64,000 nt of DNA from JAQVEM01 sp964603595 (GCA_964603595.1 CAZRVN010000003.1:186001-250000), one strand, 5' to 3'. Positions 7,987-18,185 are shown, counted from the stretch's first letter. The notes: a model not told the origin generated them from the sequence alone. A program made the numbers and translations.

Positions 7987-9700
7987 TAAGTTTCTGAAGA
8001 TTTGAACCATCAACATTAACTATAAATATTTCAAGCTGTCCATTTGCATTGCCCTCAAAGGATATATATTTATTATCGGGAGATATATCAGGGTGTCTGC
8101 AGTACTGTAGGTCTCCGCTAACCTTTTTCAGATTACCCCCGTCAATATCCATAGTATATATTGAAGAATTGTCGCTAAAAACAATTTTTTCTCCGTCAAT
8201 AGAGATTGCAGGGACTCTCTGCCTCATATCTGTATCGGATATTTTCTTTGCATTCTCACCATCATAATCCATTAAATAAAGTTCCTCATTTCTTGAAGGT
8301 CCTGTTTCGTAAATAACCCTGTACTGGAAGGGATGAGCATAAGGGTGCCAGTCGTCTATATTTGGATTAAATGTAAGTCTTGTCATGTTGCTTCCATCAC
8401 TGTTCATCCTGTATATTTCATATTTCCCCTCCATGCATACCTCAAAGAAAATGAACCTTCCGTCAAAAGACCAGGCAGGATATCCGCTTCTCCATGGATT
8501 GTAGGTTATCTGTTCCTTTTCTGTCCCATCCCAGTTCATGACTACAATCTGCCATACTCCGCCTATATCCGAAGTATAGGCAATTTTTTCGCCATCTGGA
8601 GAAACAGCGGGGTAATTATCTTTTCCGGAGTAATCTGTTAGCTGTGTAAGTTCACTGCCGTCTATATTCATTATGTATATATCTTCATTGCCGTTTTTGC
8701 CGGAGGTAAATACTATTTTCTTAACAGAATATTCCATGTTGGGGTCTCTGGGCTTTCCTTCGATAATGTCATCCTTATTTATAGCCCATCCGCTTACTTC
8801 TATGGATTGATTATCTAAATTAGCTTCCACAGAGATTATTGTATTGGATTCTTTACTTTTACCTTCTATCGTAAAATCCCTTAGACCCAGATTATAGCTT
8901 CCTGAATTGGAAAAAGAGTAAATATAAAAGGTGTTCTGGCTACCTGGCTCAAGGTCGCTTCCATCAAAATATAGTGAATAACCTGAATTAATATAACTAG
9001 CGTTTCCGAATGCATTGGCTACATCCGACCTCTCAATCCCATAATCTGCTTCACTAAGAAATTTCCCATATCCTCTGGGTCCATTAAGGTATATTTCAAC
9101 ACTATCAATCCCGGGGCTTTCCTGGCAGCCTGAATCTATTGACCAGCCTGAAATTCTGATGTCTGACTTATTATCTTCTTTTATAGCTTCGTTATTGGGT
9201 GGATCGTCTATTGACAGGTTTATATTTTCGTCAACTTCTTCTTCACCGGGGATTACTACCTTTTCCCGGGTGTAATTCCATCCATATTTTGGTATTAAGG
9301 CGTATACATAAATATAGTGGGTTGATCCTGGCTCAAAAGTATAACCAGTATCATTACTTACAAAAAGGTAGCCGGTTTCTGAAAAATATTCGCCGTAGAT
9401 AGTAAAGGCCTCCTGTGAAGTCATACCATATACTGCTTCTCCCAGGAGTGTGCCGCTTTCTCTGTCACCATCGAGATATATTTCTATTACTGTGACTTCA
9501 TCTTCTTCAAATTGATCTTGTGCCCCGTCTTCACTGATTGCCGTGTCTGTTTCTTCCTGGTCTGCTGTATCGGTTTGTTCCGGTTCAGAGGCTTCTTCTT
9601 CGGGGGCTGGTTTAAATATGGTATATTTCAGGATTATAAATCCCAGGGAAATTACTGCTACTAAAAGTAGAATTATCATAATGACTGTTATTATTCTCAT
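7925..9700 (-). CDS. Membrane-anchored TolB/PD40 beta-propeller protein with Ig-like domains
   Basis: The 591-residue protein starts with a single membrane anchor (about 4-26) and an acidic linker (about 32-70). Two Ig-like domains follow (about 71-150 and 180-285), with the IYLDG/IYLNGP, SGY and GS..TFYIY pattern seen in bacterial surface proteins carrying GWAID-type repeats. From about residue 325 a TolB-like propeller follows, with repeated MNxDGSxxTxLT and YPAVSPDGEKIAYTS blades. There is no peptidase domain after the propeller. The same architecture is repeated at 10409-12460. The gene converges on and overlaps 7453-7986. Its function is unknown; binding of a surface polymer or protein is plausible. 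Confidence 0.8.
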   Translation of the reverse strand: MRIITVIMIILLLVAVISLGFIILKYTIFKPAPEEEASEPEQTDTADQEETDTAISEDGAQDQFEEDEVTVIEIYLDGDRESGTLLGEAVYGMTSQEAFTIYGEYFSETGYLFVSNDTGYTFEPGSTHYIYVYALIPKYGWNYTREKVVIPGEEEVDENINLSIDDPPNNEAIKEDNKSDIRISGWSIDSGCQESPGIDSVEIYLNGPRGYGKFLSEADYGIERSDVANAFGNASYINSGYSLYFDGSDLEPGSQNTFYIYSFSNSGSYNLGLRDFTIEGKSKESNTIISVEANLDNQSIEVSGWAINKDDIIEGKPRDPNMEYSVKKIVFTSGKNGNEDIYIMNIDGSELTQLTDYSGKDNYPAVSPDGEKIAYTSDIGGVWQIVVMNWDGTEKEQITYNPWRSGYPAWSFDGRFIFFEVCMEGKYEIYRMNSDGSNMTRLTFNPNIDDWHPYAHPFQYRVIYETGPSRNEELYLMDYDGENAKKISDTDMRQRVPAISIDGEKIVFSDNSSIYTMDIDGGNLKKVSGDLQYCRHPDISPDNKYISFEGNANGQLEIFIVNVDGSNLQKLTNIPGDDYDPYFLYQASQSF

Positions 9701-9917
9701 TTTTTTATTTAGATATTATTGGAATTAGACATTAAGATTTTAAAGTATTGATTATAATGGATAGCTCTATAAATGTATATTTTTTAGATTTTAGAGTATA
9801 ACAGAATGCGTCATTAATTGAAATTAATATTTTTTTAAGTTAACATTTTACTATCCATCCCTGTAATCCTGGAGTAATTGTAAAACATAACTGGAAAAAA
9901 TGGTAACAAAATAAAAG

Positions 9918-10379
9918 ATGAGACTTGTCCTTATAATTTTTAGTTTTATAAATATCGCTCTTTATTATACTGCTTATGCATATTTTGATAATATCATCAG
10001 TGCCCTGGCTGTTTATAATCTTCCGGTTAGTCTTTTAAACTTTTTAAAATTTATTATTATTCTTATTCTTGGTTTTATGATAGGGTTTCTAATAGTTATT
10101 AGCATGAAGCGGGGCTGGCGTAAGAATTATTTTGATATAAAGACATTTTTACTGGCAGGCTGCATTCCTGCTGTTGCTTTACTTCTATATAAAACCGGTT
10201 TTGTAAATATGATAGTGTCCAGATTGTTTAATTCAAACTTAACTGTCTCGGAACTTGCTTTTTATTTTTTTTCCAGGGAAACCATCTGGACTATTTGGCT
10301 CGGGGTTGCAATAGGCGCATCAGTGAGACTAAAATTTAAGTCTTCCCCCAGGAAATTCAAGCACCAGGTTATAGATTAA
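9918..10379 (+). CDS. Small membrane protein of unknown function (paralogue of 7453-7986)
   Basis: The 153-residue protein has four likely membrane helices. Its ending (LFNS, VSELAFYFFS, WLGVAIGASVRL and RKFKH) is nearly the same as that of the 7453-7986 product. It lies divergent to the beta-propeller gene at 7925-9700 and convergent with the one at 10409-12460, 29 bases from its stop codon. The two small proteins and two propeller proteins thus form a duplicated module. The family is not recognised. Confidence 0.75.
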   Translation: MRLVLIIFSFINIALYYTAYAYFDNIISALAVYNLPVSLLNFLKFIIILILGFMIGFLIVISMKRGWRKNYFDIKTFLLAGCIPAVALLLYKTGFVNMIVSRLFNSNLTVSELAFYFFSRETIWTIWLGVAIGASVRLKFKSSPRKFKHQVID

Positions 10380-10408
10380 TTGTATTATAAGCCCGAAAGT
10401 GCAGGTAT

Positions 10409-12460
10409 CTACTGGCGATAAAGAAAACTTGCATCCTTATCAATATAGGAGGAATTGGTTATATTTGTTTTTTCTCCGGTAGTGAGGTTTATCAGGATTA
10501 AGTCTTCCCTGGAACCTTTTCTTTCCTCATAAATTATATATTTGTTATCAGGCGAAAATGATGGGTGTCCATCTTCATCGGAATTATCGGTTAGCCTGGT
10601 TTCATTCTGACCATTATAGTCCATAATCCATATATCAGCGTATCTGCCCGAGTATCTCATATATGTTATTTTCTTTCCGTCAGAAGATACATCCGGGACT
10701 CTTCTCCGGGGTCCATCACTGCATATTTTTATTATTCCGGAGCCATCATGATTCATTACATAAATATTTTCATGACCGGTAACCCCGGATTCGTAAATGA
10801 TGTCATATCCCTGCGGGTGCCCTGATGGATGCCAGTCATAAGAATTATGGTTGAAGGTAAGTCTTTTCTGTCCTGTTCCGTCGCTTTTAATTCTATATAA
10901 TTCCCAGTCACCGTCTGTATAGGCCTCAAAGTATATGTATTTACTGTCGTAGGACCAGGAGGGATATGCACATTTAAAATTATTGTGTGTAATCTGTTTT
11001 CTATTTTCGCCATTCCAATCCATAACCATGATCTGCCATACACCGCCTATATCTGAAGTGTAAGCAATTTTTTCACCGTCAGGTGACACTTCGGGATAAA
11101 GGTCATTTCTATGGCTATCTGTTAATCGGGTAAGGCCTGTCCCGTCAATGTTTATGCTGTATATATTGTCGTTACCATCTCTGTTGGAATTAAATATTAA
11201 TCTTTTAATAGTTGCCTGTTCATCGGCTTCTGACGATTCCTTTTCCTTTTCTTCCTGGTATCTTGCCAGTACGCTTCTGTCAATAGCCCAGCCGGTTATT
11301 TCAATAGTATTGTTGCTGATGAAATATTGCGTATTAATTTGAGCATTAATTATTGCTTTTTCTTCCTTTGTTCCTGAAAGATAAATTTCCCTTTTTTTAT
11401 AATTAAAAGAGTCGTCGGTGGAGCTATATGCATAAATAAATAATGTATGGGTAGAGCCGGCTTCAAGGCTTATCTGCTTTTCAAGCTGGTAACCGCTATT
11501 TAAGTAGTTCTGGTCTTCAAGAAAGTCAGCCACATCCTCCCTTTCTGTGCCGTACGGGATATCACCTATGGACATTCCGTACCCTTTTGGCCCGTCAAGG
11601 TAAATTTCTATATTTTTTATACCTGGATTCTCTTTGTTCCTGAGGTCAACAGCCCACCCCTTGATTAAATGGAGACTGGTAGTTATGGACTTTTCTTCCG
11701 GCTTGTCCACAAAAATAGTTATTTTTTTCTCTTTAGTTTCTTCTCCTGAAAAATTTATTTCTTCCCTTATATAATCCCAGCCGGATTCTTCAGAGTAGAA
11801 ATAGATATAAATATAATGGGTCGAACCGGGAAGCAGATCTAGGCTGCTGTTATTTTCAATGGTAAATCTAAATCCTGTATTTAAAAAATCCTCGCCATAT
11901 TTTTCTGATGCTTCTGTAGATTCAAGGTTGGAGATTGTTTCACCCAGATATATGCCATTTTCCATGTTACCGTCTAGGAAAAATTTAACGGTATTATTTT
12001 TTATCTCCTCATCTGCTTCTTTATCTTCTTCTTCACTATCACCAATATTCTCTATATATTCTTCTTCTACGAATTCCTCATCAGGTTCATTTCCAATGTC
12101 CTGGGTTTGTGTGATGCCGGTTTCCTTATCTTCATGCTGGCTTGCAGCCGTAGAAGAATCATCACTACGATTATTTTCCCGGGGTTCCTGATGCTGGCTG
12201 TCTTCTTCAGTCGTGGTTTTACTATTTTCCGGAAACATACGGGCAAGGTTAATAATATAGAATTTCTGAACATCTTCTGCTATTTTTATTGCCGGGCCAG
12301 AGGTTTCTGCTCTATTATTATAATTCAATGCTGCAGTTTCCTCGTCGTAAGCTTCCACATCCCCATCATTTTTACTTATATTGATGATTGATAAGCTGAG
12401 TAGAGAGGTTATTGATAAAAAGAATATTAGAAGTATTATTATAATAATTCTCATATGCAA
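10409..12460 (-). CDS. Membrane-anchored TolB/PD40 beta-propeller protein with Ig-like domains (second copy)
   Basis: This 683-residue paralogue of the 7925-9700 protein has an N-terminal membrane helix (about 4-27), a long acidic low-complexity linker (about 60-150) and two Ig-like domains with IYLDGP, YGTEREDVA and SGYQL motifs. A six-blade propeller of TolB type follows, with blades such as YPEVSPDGEKIAYTSDIGG. The longest blade run is near-identical between the two copies, which points to gene duplication. The acidic linker is longer here than in the first copy. There is no catalytic domain. The start ATG at 12460 has a second Met two codons downstream; the first is used here. Confidence 0.8.
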   Translation of the reverse strand: MHMRIIIIILLIFFLSITSLLSLSIINISKNDGDVEAYDEETAALNYNNRAETSGPAIKIAEDVQKFYIINLARMFPENSKTTTEEDSQHQEPRENNRSDDSSTAASQHEDKETGITQTQDIGNEPDEEFVEEEYIENIGDSEEEDKEADEEIKNNTVKFFLDGNMENGIYLGETISNLESTEASEKYGEDFLNTGFRFTIENNSSLDLLPGSTHYIYIYFYSEESGWDYIREEINFSGEETKEKKITIFVDKPEEKSITTSLHLIKGWAVDLRNKENPGIKNIEIYLDGPKGYGMSIGDIPYGTEREDVADFLEDQNYLNSGYQLEKQISLEAGSTHTLFIYAYSSTDDSFNYKKREIYLSGTKEEKAIINAQINTQYFISNNTIEITGWAIDRSVLARYQEEKEKESSEADEQATIKRLIFNSNRDGNDNIYSINIDGTGLTRLTDSHRNDLYPEVSPDGEKIAYTSDIGGVWQIMVMDWNGENRKQITHNNFKCAYPSWSYDSKYIYFEAYTDGDWELYRIKSDGTGQKRLTFNHNSYDWHPSGHPQGYDIIYESGVTGHENIYVMNHDGSGIIKICSDGPRRRVPDVSSDGKKITYMRYSGRYADIWIMDYNGQNETRLTDNSDEDGHPSFSPDNKYIIYEERKGSREDLILINLTTGEKTNITNSSYIDKDASFLYRQ

Positions 12461-12656
12461 TATGATTTGCTTTTAATGTTTTTATTGTTTTTGTTATGGT
12501 AGTATAAATTTTTCATTAGAACAACTATAATTAAGAAACTTAAATAGTCTTTTAAATAATATTATATAATATAAAATTAATTATTGTTTTTATAATCCTG
12601 ATTATACATGCAAAGCAGGGTAGCAAGAAAGTATGATTTTTTTAAGGCATTAAATT

Positions 12657-14222
12657 ATGAGCAGGGTATTAATAGCGGGTATGAGCCCGCTGCCATTTGA
12701 AAATGACAGGAAAGTTTATGGTACCGGCATAAGGACCTGGCAATTTATTCTTCCGCTTTTAAAGAGAGGTCATGAGATATGTGTTTGCAATTATGCTATC
12801 CCCTCTGCATATCCGGAAGATTTCAGGTCAAAATATATAAAAAGTTTTAAATACAGTTATAGTGATTTAAAAAGTAATGAAAGCGCAGCCGGCGTGGAGT
12901 ATCCCCCGATGTCAGATAAAAAAGGTAAGGAAGCAGCCGGAGGCAGTCCCGGAGAAGGCGGGGCAAACAGAGACAATTCCGGCTATAATTTTGAGTATAA
13001 TATACTAAAGAAAGAGGATTTTGAAAATGTTGAATTCCTATCAAAGATTTTTACAGAATTTAAACCGGACTGTCTGGTGGGCTGCACCTTTTATCCCTCA
13101 TATATAGTCTCAAAATTACTTGCTTACAGGAGTATTCCGTTCTGGGCTGATTTATTCGGCCATGTAATGGCCGAAGCCCAGGCCCGTGCTTATGTAGATG
13201 AAAGTGACGGGTGTCTTTTCCATTACTGGAACAGTGAATACAATATTATATCAGGCGCTGACATTTTTTCATGTGTTTCTTCAAGACAGAAATATGCGCT
13301 GGTAGGTGAACTGGGAGCTACGGGCAGACTTAACAGATATACTTCGGGTTATGATTTTGCAGAAATAATCCCCTGCGGTATTCCCGAAACTGAGTACAGG
13401 CATACCGGAAATGCGATCAGGGGAAAAGACGGAGTAGCAGATGAGGACTTCGTGGTCCTTTGGACAGGAGGTTATAACACCTGGACTGATGTCGAGACTC
13501 TATTTAGAGGGCTCATATCTGCAATGGAAAGAAATCCCGGAATAAAATTTGTATCTACAGGAGGGGAAATTCCCGAACAGGATTTAAAAACTTATCCTCA
13601 TTTTTTATCTATGATAGATAAAAGCCCTTATAAAGATAGGTTCATAATGAGAGGGTGGGTGCCCGGAGAAGATGTCCCCAATTACTATCTTGAAGCAGAT
13701 GTGGGCATAAATATAGATAAAGATATTTATGAGGTCAAATTGGGTAGCAAGAACCGCATCCTGGACTGGTTAAGGGCTGGACTATGTGTGCTGTCTTCAA
13801 ATGTATGTGAATTATCGGATATTATTGAAAAGGAAAAAATTGGTTACACATTTAACCCTGGTGATTATAAAGAATTGAGCGAAAGTTTAATTTATCTGGC
13901 CGGCCACCGGGATGAAGCAGGAAAAACTGCAATTGCTGGTAAAGAATATGCGATTCTTAACTTTAGTTTTGATAAAACTACCGCCGGATTGCAAAAATGG
14001 GCTGAAAATCCTGTATTTTCTCCTGACAGGGGAAAGAAGAAAGAATTGGTTTCGGAAAGGGAAGAGGCAATTAAAAATCTGGAACAAATAACGCTTGACC
14101 AGAAAAAAATGATAGAGGAAAGGAACAGGCGTATATCTGAACTTGAGGGGATAGTTAAAAAAGGTTTCATTCATAGGATTTATAATTATTTCAAGATTGC
14201 TAAAAGAAAAATATCCCGCTAA
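12657..14222 (+). CDS. GT4-type glycosyltransferase with C-terminal coiled coil
   Basis: The 521-residue protein has a GT-B fold. The N-terminal half contains a glycine-rich acceptor-side loop (YGTGIRTWQF, near residue 24). The C-terminal half has the WTGGYNTWTD strand near residue 273 and an RGWVPGEDVPNYYLEADVG segment near residue 334, typical of GT4 donor domains. Residues about 460-505 form a heptad-type coiled coil followed by a basic tail. The gene opens a plus-strand run of glycosyltransferases (12657-23308). Related fold and motifs appear in the 15417-17735 protein. Donor and acceptor cannot be assigned. A lysine- and glycine-rich loop at about 75-105 looks like an insertion. Confidence 0.75.
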   Translation: MSRVLIAGMSPLPFENDRKVYGTGIRTWQFILPLLKRGHEICVCNYAIPSAYPEDFRSKYIKSFKYSYSDLKSNESAAGVEYPPMSDKKGKEAAGGSPGEGGANRDNSGYNFEYNILKKEDFENVEFLSKIFTEFKPDCLVGCTFYPSYIVSKLLAYRSIPFWADLFGHVMAEAQARAYVDESDGCLFHYWNSEYNIISGADIFSCVSSRQKYALVGELGATGRLNRYTSGYDFAEIIPCGIPETEYRHTGNAIRGKDGVADEDFVVLWTGGYNTWTDVETLFRGLISAMERNPGIKFVSTGGEIPEQDLKTYPHFLSMIDKSPYKDRFIMRGWVPGEDVPNYYLEADVGINIDKDIYEVKLGSKNRILDWLRAGLCVLSSNVCELSDIIEKEKIGYTFNPGDYKELSESLIYLAGHRDEAGKTAIAGKEYAILNFSFDKTTAGLQKWAENPVFSPDRGKKKELVSEREEAIKNLEQITLDQKKMIEERNRRISELEGIVKKGFIHRIYNYFKIAKRKISR

Positions 14223-14300
14223 ATCAGGGGATGTATAAAACTTAAAAATTTAAGAATTGCCAAAATCTAAAGGAAAATTTCTGTTTTTAATATTACTGCC

Positions 14301-15335
14301 ATGGATAATAAGAGCTTAATAGTAATTATAACTTACAACAGCCAGGATTTTATTGAAAAGTGCCTTCTTTCAATAATAAAGCAAAACTATAAAAGATGGT
14401 TTTTAATAATTGTTGACAACGCTTCTAAAGACGGCACGGTTGAAAGAATCAGGGAATTCAGAAATATGCACCCTGAGATAAATCCCGGCAATTTAAAGCT
14501 TATTAAACTGAGGAAAAATATAGGATTTGCCGGTGCTGTTAATTATGCGGTATTCAATTTTATAGCAGAAAAGAAAAAAGATATAGAAAAGCACCTTAAA
14601 TACCTGGTTTTATTAAACCCGGATATTTACCTTGCAGGGGACTCTATGAAAAAAATGATTTTGTTTCTGGATAGAGCAGATAAAAAGAAATTGCTGCCAG
14701 GAAAGATTGGAGTTGCAGGCGGGCTTATTCTTGATTATAGAAAAAATACAATTCAGAATCTGGGCGGGAAAGTCAGTAATAATTTTATTACATCACATAT
14801 AAGTTCTGGAAAGAATTATTATAGTTTTAAGAAAGAGTTAAAGCATGGGAAAGCGAGGAGTGGAAATTTTAATTTAATTAATGGAATGCTTAATGTGGAT
14901 TATGCTACAGGGGCATTTTTTATTACAGAATTTAATTTATTTAGAGGTATGGGTGGGTTTGATGCAGGGTATAGGCCTGTATATTTTGAAGAACTTGATT
15001 ATTGCCTTAAAATTAAGAAGGCCGGCAGTAAAATTGTTATAAACCCGGACTCCGTTGCCAGGCATTTTGAAGGAGCTTCAGTAAAAAAATTCAGCAGGAA
15101 TTTCTACAGGTTCTACCATAAAAACAGGGTAAGGTGTGCATTAATAAATCTGGGGTTTCTGGATTTTTTCAGAGTATTTCTAAAAGCTGAGATAAGATGG
15201 ATAAGGAGCAGGGCGACGAGTGACCAGTATGGGCCTCTTTTTTATGCATATTTTTTAAATTTTGTGTTTTTGCCTTATAATTTGATAATTAAGATAAAAA
15301 ATCATTTAATCTTAAATAAATTAGAGTTAAAATGA
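14301..15335 (+). CDS. Family 2 glycosyltransferase (rhamnosyltransferase-like)
   Basis: The protein has the GT2 pattern IVIITYNSQDFIEKCL at the start, IVDNASKDGT near residue 35, a LLNPDIYL DXD-like site near residue 103, a central ATGAFFIT and a YFEELDYCLKIKKAG motif near residue 230. A likely catalytic region ends with the conserved ARHFEGAS. This is the layout of WbbL/rhamnosyltransferase-type enzymes that add deoxyhexoses to surface glycans. A hydrophobic amphipathic C-terminus suggests peripheral membrane association. It lies in the plus-strand glycosyltransferase run. A capacity for GDP-D-rhamnose synthesis downstream (33482-39222) would supply a donor, but that link is inference. Confidence 0.8.
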   Translation: MDNKSLIVIITYNSQDFIEKCLLSIIKQNYKRWFLIIVDNASKDGTVERIREFRNMHPEINPGNLKLIKLRKNIGFAGAVNYAVFNFIAEKKKDIEKHLKYLVLLNPDIYLAGDSMKKMILFLDRADKKKLLPGKIGVAGGLILDYRKNTIQNLGGKVSNNFITSHISSGKNYYSFKKELKHGKARSGNFNLINGMLNVDYATGAFFITEFNLFRGMGGFDAGYRPVYFEELDYCLKIKKAGSKIVINPDSVARHFEGASVKKFSRNFYRFYHKNRVRCALINLGFLDFFRVFLKAEIRWIRSRATSDQYGPLFYAYFLNFVFLPYNLIIKIKNHLILNKLELK

Positions 15336-15416
15336 TTTCAATCCTTGTGTAAGCAAAAACTGCTTAAAGGCATAACAGTGAAAGATTCCGGGTAATCTTT
15401 TAATGATAGAGGAGAA

Positions 15417-17735
15417 ATGATGGAATTAAAAAATAATGAAGAGGGTAAAAAAAACCAGGCAAAAATCTGTATAATCAGTTATGACATTATTGGCAAAAAG
15501 ATGGCCGGACCGGGAATACGATTCTATGAATTTGCAAAGGTCCTGTCAGATTATCTTGATGTTACATTGCTTGCTCCCAACAGGATAGATATCGATACCG
15601 AAGGATTTAAAACCAGGCAGTACAGGATAAGTAATTATAAGAGCTTAAAGAGAATTGTTGATAATTCAGACATTATATTAATACAGGGGCACATTCTTTA
15701 TTATTTCCCATTTCTTAAGGATTTTAAGGGAAAGATTATTGTAGATCTTTATAATCCTTTCAACCTTGAAAGTCTGGAGATGTTCAGGGAAAGCAGTATG
15801 ATAGAGAGGATTAGGATTGATAAAAATAATTTAAACATATTAAAACTCCAGCTTACCATTGGTGATTTTTTTATTTGTGCCAGCGAAAAGCAGAGAAATT
15901 ACTGGATAGGTATGCTTAATGCTGTGGGCAGAATCAATCCATATAATTATGACTCGGATAATACATTAAGAAAGCTAATAGATATAGTGCCTTCAGGCAT
16001 ACCCTCCCGGCCTCCCAAGCATTCTAATATGTCTATTAAAGATGTCATTCCTGATATTAAGAAAGAAGATAAGGTGGTTATGTGGGGAGGAGGCATATGG
16101 AACTGGCTTGACCCTATTACGCCAATAAAGGCAATATGGGAAATCATGAGGAGCAGGAATGATATAAAACTTGTATTTATGGGAGTAAAACATCCTGACC
16201 CCAAGCTTCCTGAAATGAAAAAGTGCGTTGAAGCCATAAAACTTGCAAAGGAGCTGGATTTATATGGTAAAAATGTATTTTTCAATGAATGGACTCCATA
16301 TAATTTAAGGCAGACCCTCCTGCTGGATTCAGAAGCAGGTTTGTCAATACACAGTGAGAGGATTGAAACAGAATTTTCTTACAGGACCAGGGTCCTGGAT
16401 TATATATGGGCAGGTCTTCCTGTAATAACCACCGAGGGAGATTCTATTGCTGAAATAGTAAAAAATAAAAGCATAGGGGAAATTGTAAAATATGAGGATG
16501 CCCATCAGCTTGCAAGGGTTATAGAAAGTGTGTTAACAAACAAGAGTCTGAGGGAGATTTACAGCAAGAATCTGAAAAAGGTCGCATCCGGATTTTACTG
16601 GGAAAATGTGACAAAGCCGCTAATCAAATATTGTGTTGGCCCCTATTATTCGGTTGATAAGAGAAAGATAGTTGAATTGATAAATTTACAGAACAGCAAA
16701 GTGTCCAGGATCATAGAGAAAAACTTTGAAGGTTATGCAAATGTCTTAAAGATAACCTCTACTAAACATAAGGATGAGGAGATTATAAATAAAAAGGATG
16801 TTGGGAAAATATTCAGTGTGGAGGTGGATGAAGGTGCTGCTGTTTCAGGTGATGAGGATTCCGGGCTGGATGAAATTGGTGTTTTAAAATCTAAAATAAC
16901 CCAGAGGACAAAGTTTGACGGTATTATTATAAACAATGCTTTTTTAGATATTACGCCGAAGTTTTTCTATGACCTTACAAATGTATTATCCTCAAAATTA
17001 AAGAAAGATGGCTTACTGTTTTTCTCTATCCCTGAAAAAAGAGGACTTTACAAGCTCCTGGGGGAGGGAAGGAAAACAGATAAAACCAGTTCAAGGATTG
17101 ATGATTTTACCATTGAGTTTATATTTAAAGATACTGGTTTCAAAATCATAGAGAAGGGTATCTGGGATAATTTCGAAAGCAACGCGGCGGAAAGCAGTGA
17201 AAGTGAAATTGATGAAATATACGGCAAGAATGAATTATTTGAGCTTTTTGAAATAAAGTTAGATAAGGAAAGATTTGAAAATTTAAAACTTTTAAGCCGG
17301 CTAAATATTTTAGAGTCAGAGGAGCTTACTGAAGATAAAACTTTAAAAGGGAAATTAAGAAAGTATATGTATCTTCTTACCAGTATGTATTTTGAAAATT
17401 TAAGAAAGAGCTATAATGAGTCTATAAAAGCTATTAATAATAACATTCAGCTTCAGATAAATAGAGAAATAAATGAGCTAAACCGAAAAAACCGTGAGAG
17501 ATTGCTTCTGATATACTTTAACATATTCAGGACTCTTTATAAGGAAATTAAAGGCCTGGGATATGACGTTAGCAGTCTTAGAGAAGTTCTGGGTGACTTT
17601 AAGCCAAGGGATAAATCAGGGATGGTAATAGATATTAATCAGAAACTGGAAGTTTTAATGAGAGACCTTGAAAATATTGACAGGATAATGGGGCTTTCGG
17701 TATCAAATAAATATTATCTGGTAAAGAAGAAATAA
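15417..17735 (+). CDS. GT4-type glycosyltransferase fused to a methyltransferase-like domain and coiled coil
   Basis: Residues about 15-415 are a GT-B glycosyltransferase with MAGPGIRFYEFAKVLS near residue 25, the WGGGIWNWLDP strand near residue 225 and a SYRTRVLDYIWAGLPVITT segment near residue 322. Residues about 440-590 look like a degenerate class I SAM methyltransferase: an FDGIIINNAFLDI strand, then LSSKLKKDGLLFFSIPEKRG, but no clear glycine-rich SAM loop. Residues about 610-760 are charged and heptad-like, suggesting a coiled coil. At 772 residues it is twice the size of an ordinary GT4 enzyme. Such fusions occur in O-antigen-like assembly, where chain extension and capping or anchoring are coupled. 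The exact role is unknown. Confidence 0.7.
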   Translation: MMELKNNEEGKKNQAKICIISYDIIGKKMAGPGIRFYEFAKVLSDYLDVTLLAPNRIDIDTEGFKTRQYRISNYKSLKRIVDNSDIILIQGHILYYFPFLKDFKGKIIVDLYNPFNLESLEMFRESSMIERIRIDKNNLNILKLQLTIGDFFICASEKQRNYWIGMLNAVGRINPYNYDSDNTLRKLIDIVPSGIPSRPPKHSNMSIKDVIPDIKKEDKVVMWGGGIWNWLDPITPIKAIWEIMRSRNDIKLVFMGVKHPDPKLPEMKKCVEAIKLAKELDLYGKNVFFNEWTPYNLRQTLLLDSEAGLSIHSERIETEFSYRTRVLDYIWAGLPVITTEGDSIAEIVKNKSIGEIVKYEDAHQLARVIESVLTNKSLREIYSKNLKKVASGFYWENVTKPLIKYCVGPYYSVDKRKIVELINLQNSKVSRIIEKNFEGYANVLKITSTKHKDEEIINKKDVGKIFSVEVDEGAAVSGDEDSGLDEIGVLKSKITQRTKFDGIIINNAFLDITPKFFYDLTNVLSSKLKKDGLLFFSIPEKRGLYKLLGEGRKTDKTSSRIDDFTIEFIFKDTGFKIIEKGIWDNFESNAAESSESEIDEIYGKNELFELFEIKLDKERFENLKLLSRLNILESEELTEDKTLKGKLRKYMYLLTSMYFENLRKSYNESIKAINNNIQLQINREINELNRKNRERLLLIYFNIFRTLYKEIKGLGYDVSSLREVLGDFKPRDKSGMVIDINQKLEVLMRDLENIDRIMGLSVSNKYYLVKKK

Positions 17736-17754
17736 TTTTTAATAAGATTTTTTT

Positions 17755-18153
17755 ATGATTAAAAGGGGAAGTAAATTGAGTTTAGCCAGTTCTATAATGT
17801 TAATATTGTTAAGCATCTCCATAGCTGTAGGCGGGCAGTTATTGTTAAAGGTGGGTATAAATCATATTGGTGTAGTTAATCTTGGCAATACCAGCGCTTT
17901 AAAGCAGCTATTTTTCGGAGTGGTTAGAAGTCCAATGGTTATAGGTGGATTATTTATGTATGTAATTTCTGCTGCTATATGGCTTATAGTATTATCTGCT
18001 GTAGATTTAAGCTTTGCTTATCCTTTTATTGGCTTTACATATGTAATGGTACTTATACTTTCAAAGTTCATATTAAAAGAGGATGTGAACCCCATCCGCT
18101 GGATAGGCACAATTATAATAACTATTGGAGTAGTGGTAATTTCCAGGGGTTAA
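17755..18153 (+). CDS. Small four-helix membrane protein, SMR/EamA-like
   Basis: The 132-residue protein has four membrane helices with the SMR/EamA pattern: GGQLLLKVGINHIG near residue 27, the YPFIGFTYVMVL helix and the closing ILKEDVNPIRWIGTIIITIG. It starts 20 bases after the fused glycosyltransferase gene and is followed 32 bases later by a GT2 gene. Its place in a polysaccharide cluster fits a flippase or translocase of a lipid-linked sugar. It could work as a homodimer, since no partner subunit is adjacent. Confidence 0.65.
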   Translation: MIKRGSKLSLASSIMLILLSISIAVGGQLLLKVGINHIGVVNLGNTSALKQLFFGVVRSPMVIGGLFMYVISAAIWLIVLSAVDLSFAYPFIGFTYVMVLILSKFILKEDVNPIRWIGTIIITIGVVVISRG

Positions 18154-18185
18154 TATCCAGATTAAGGGTAAGGTGAGTTTTTTAA

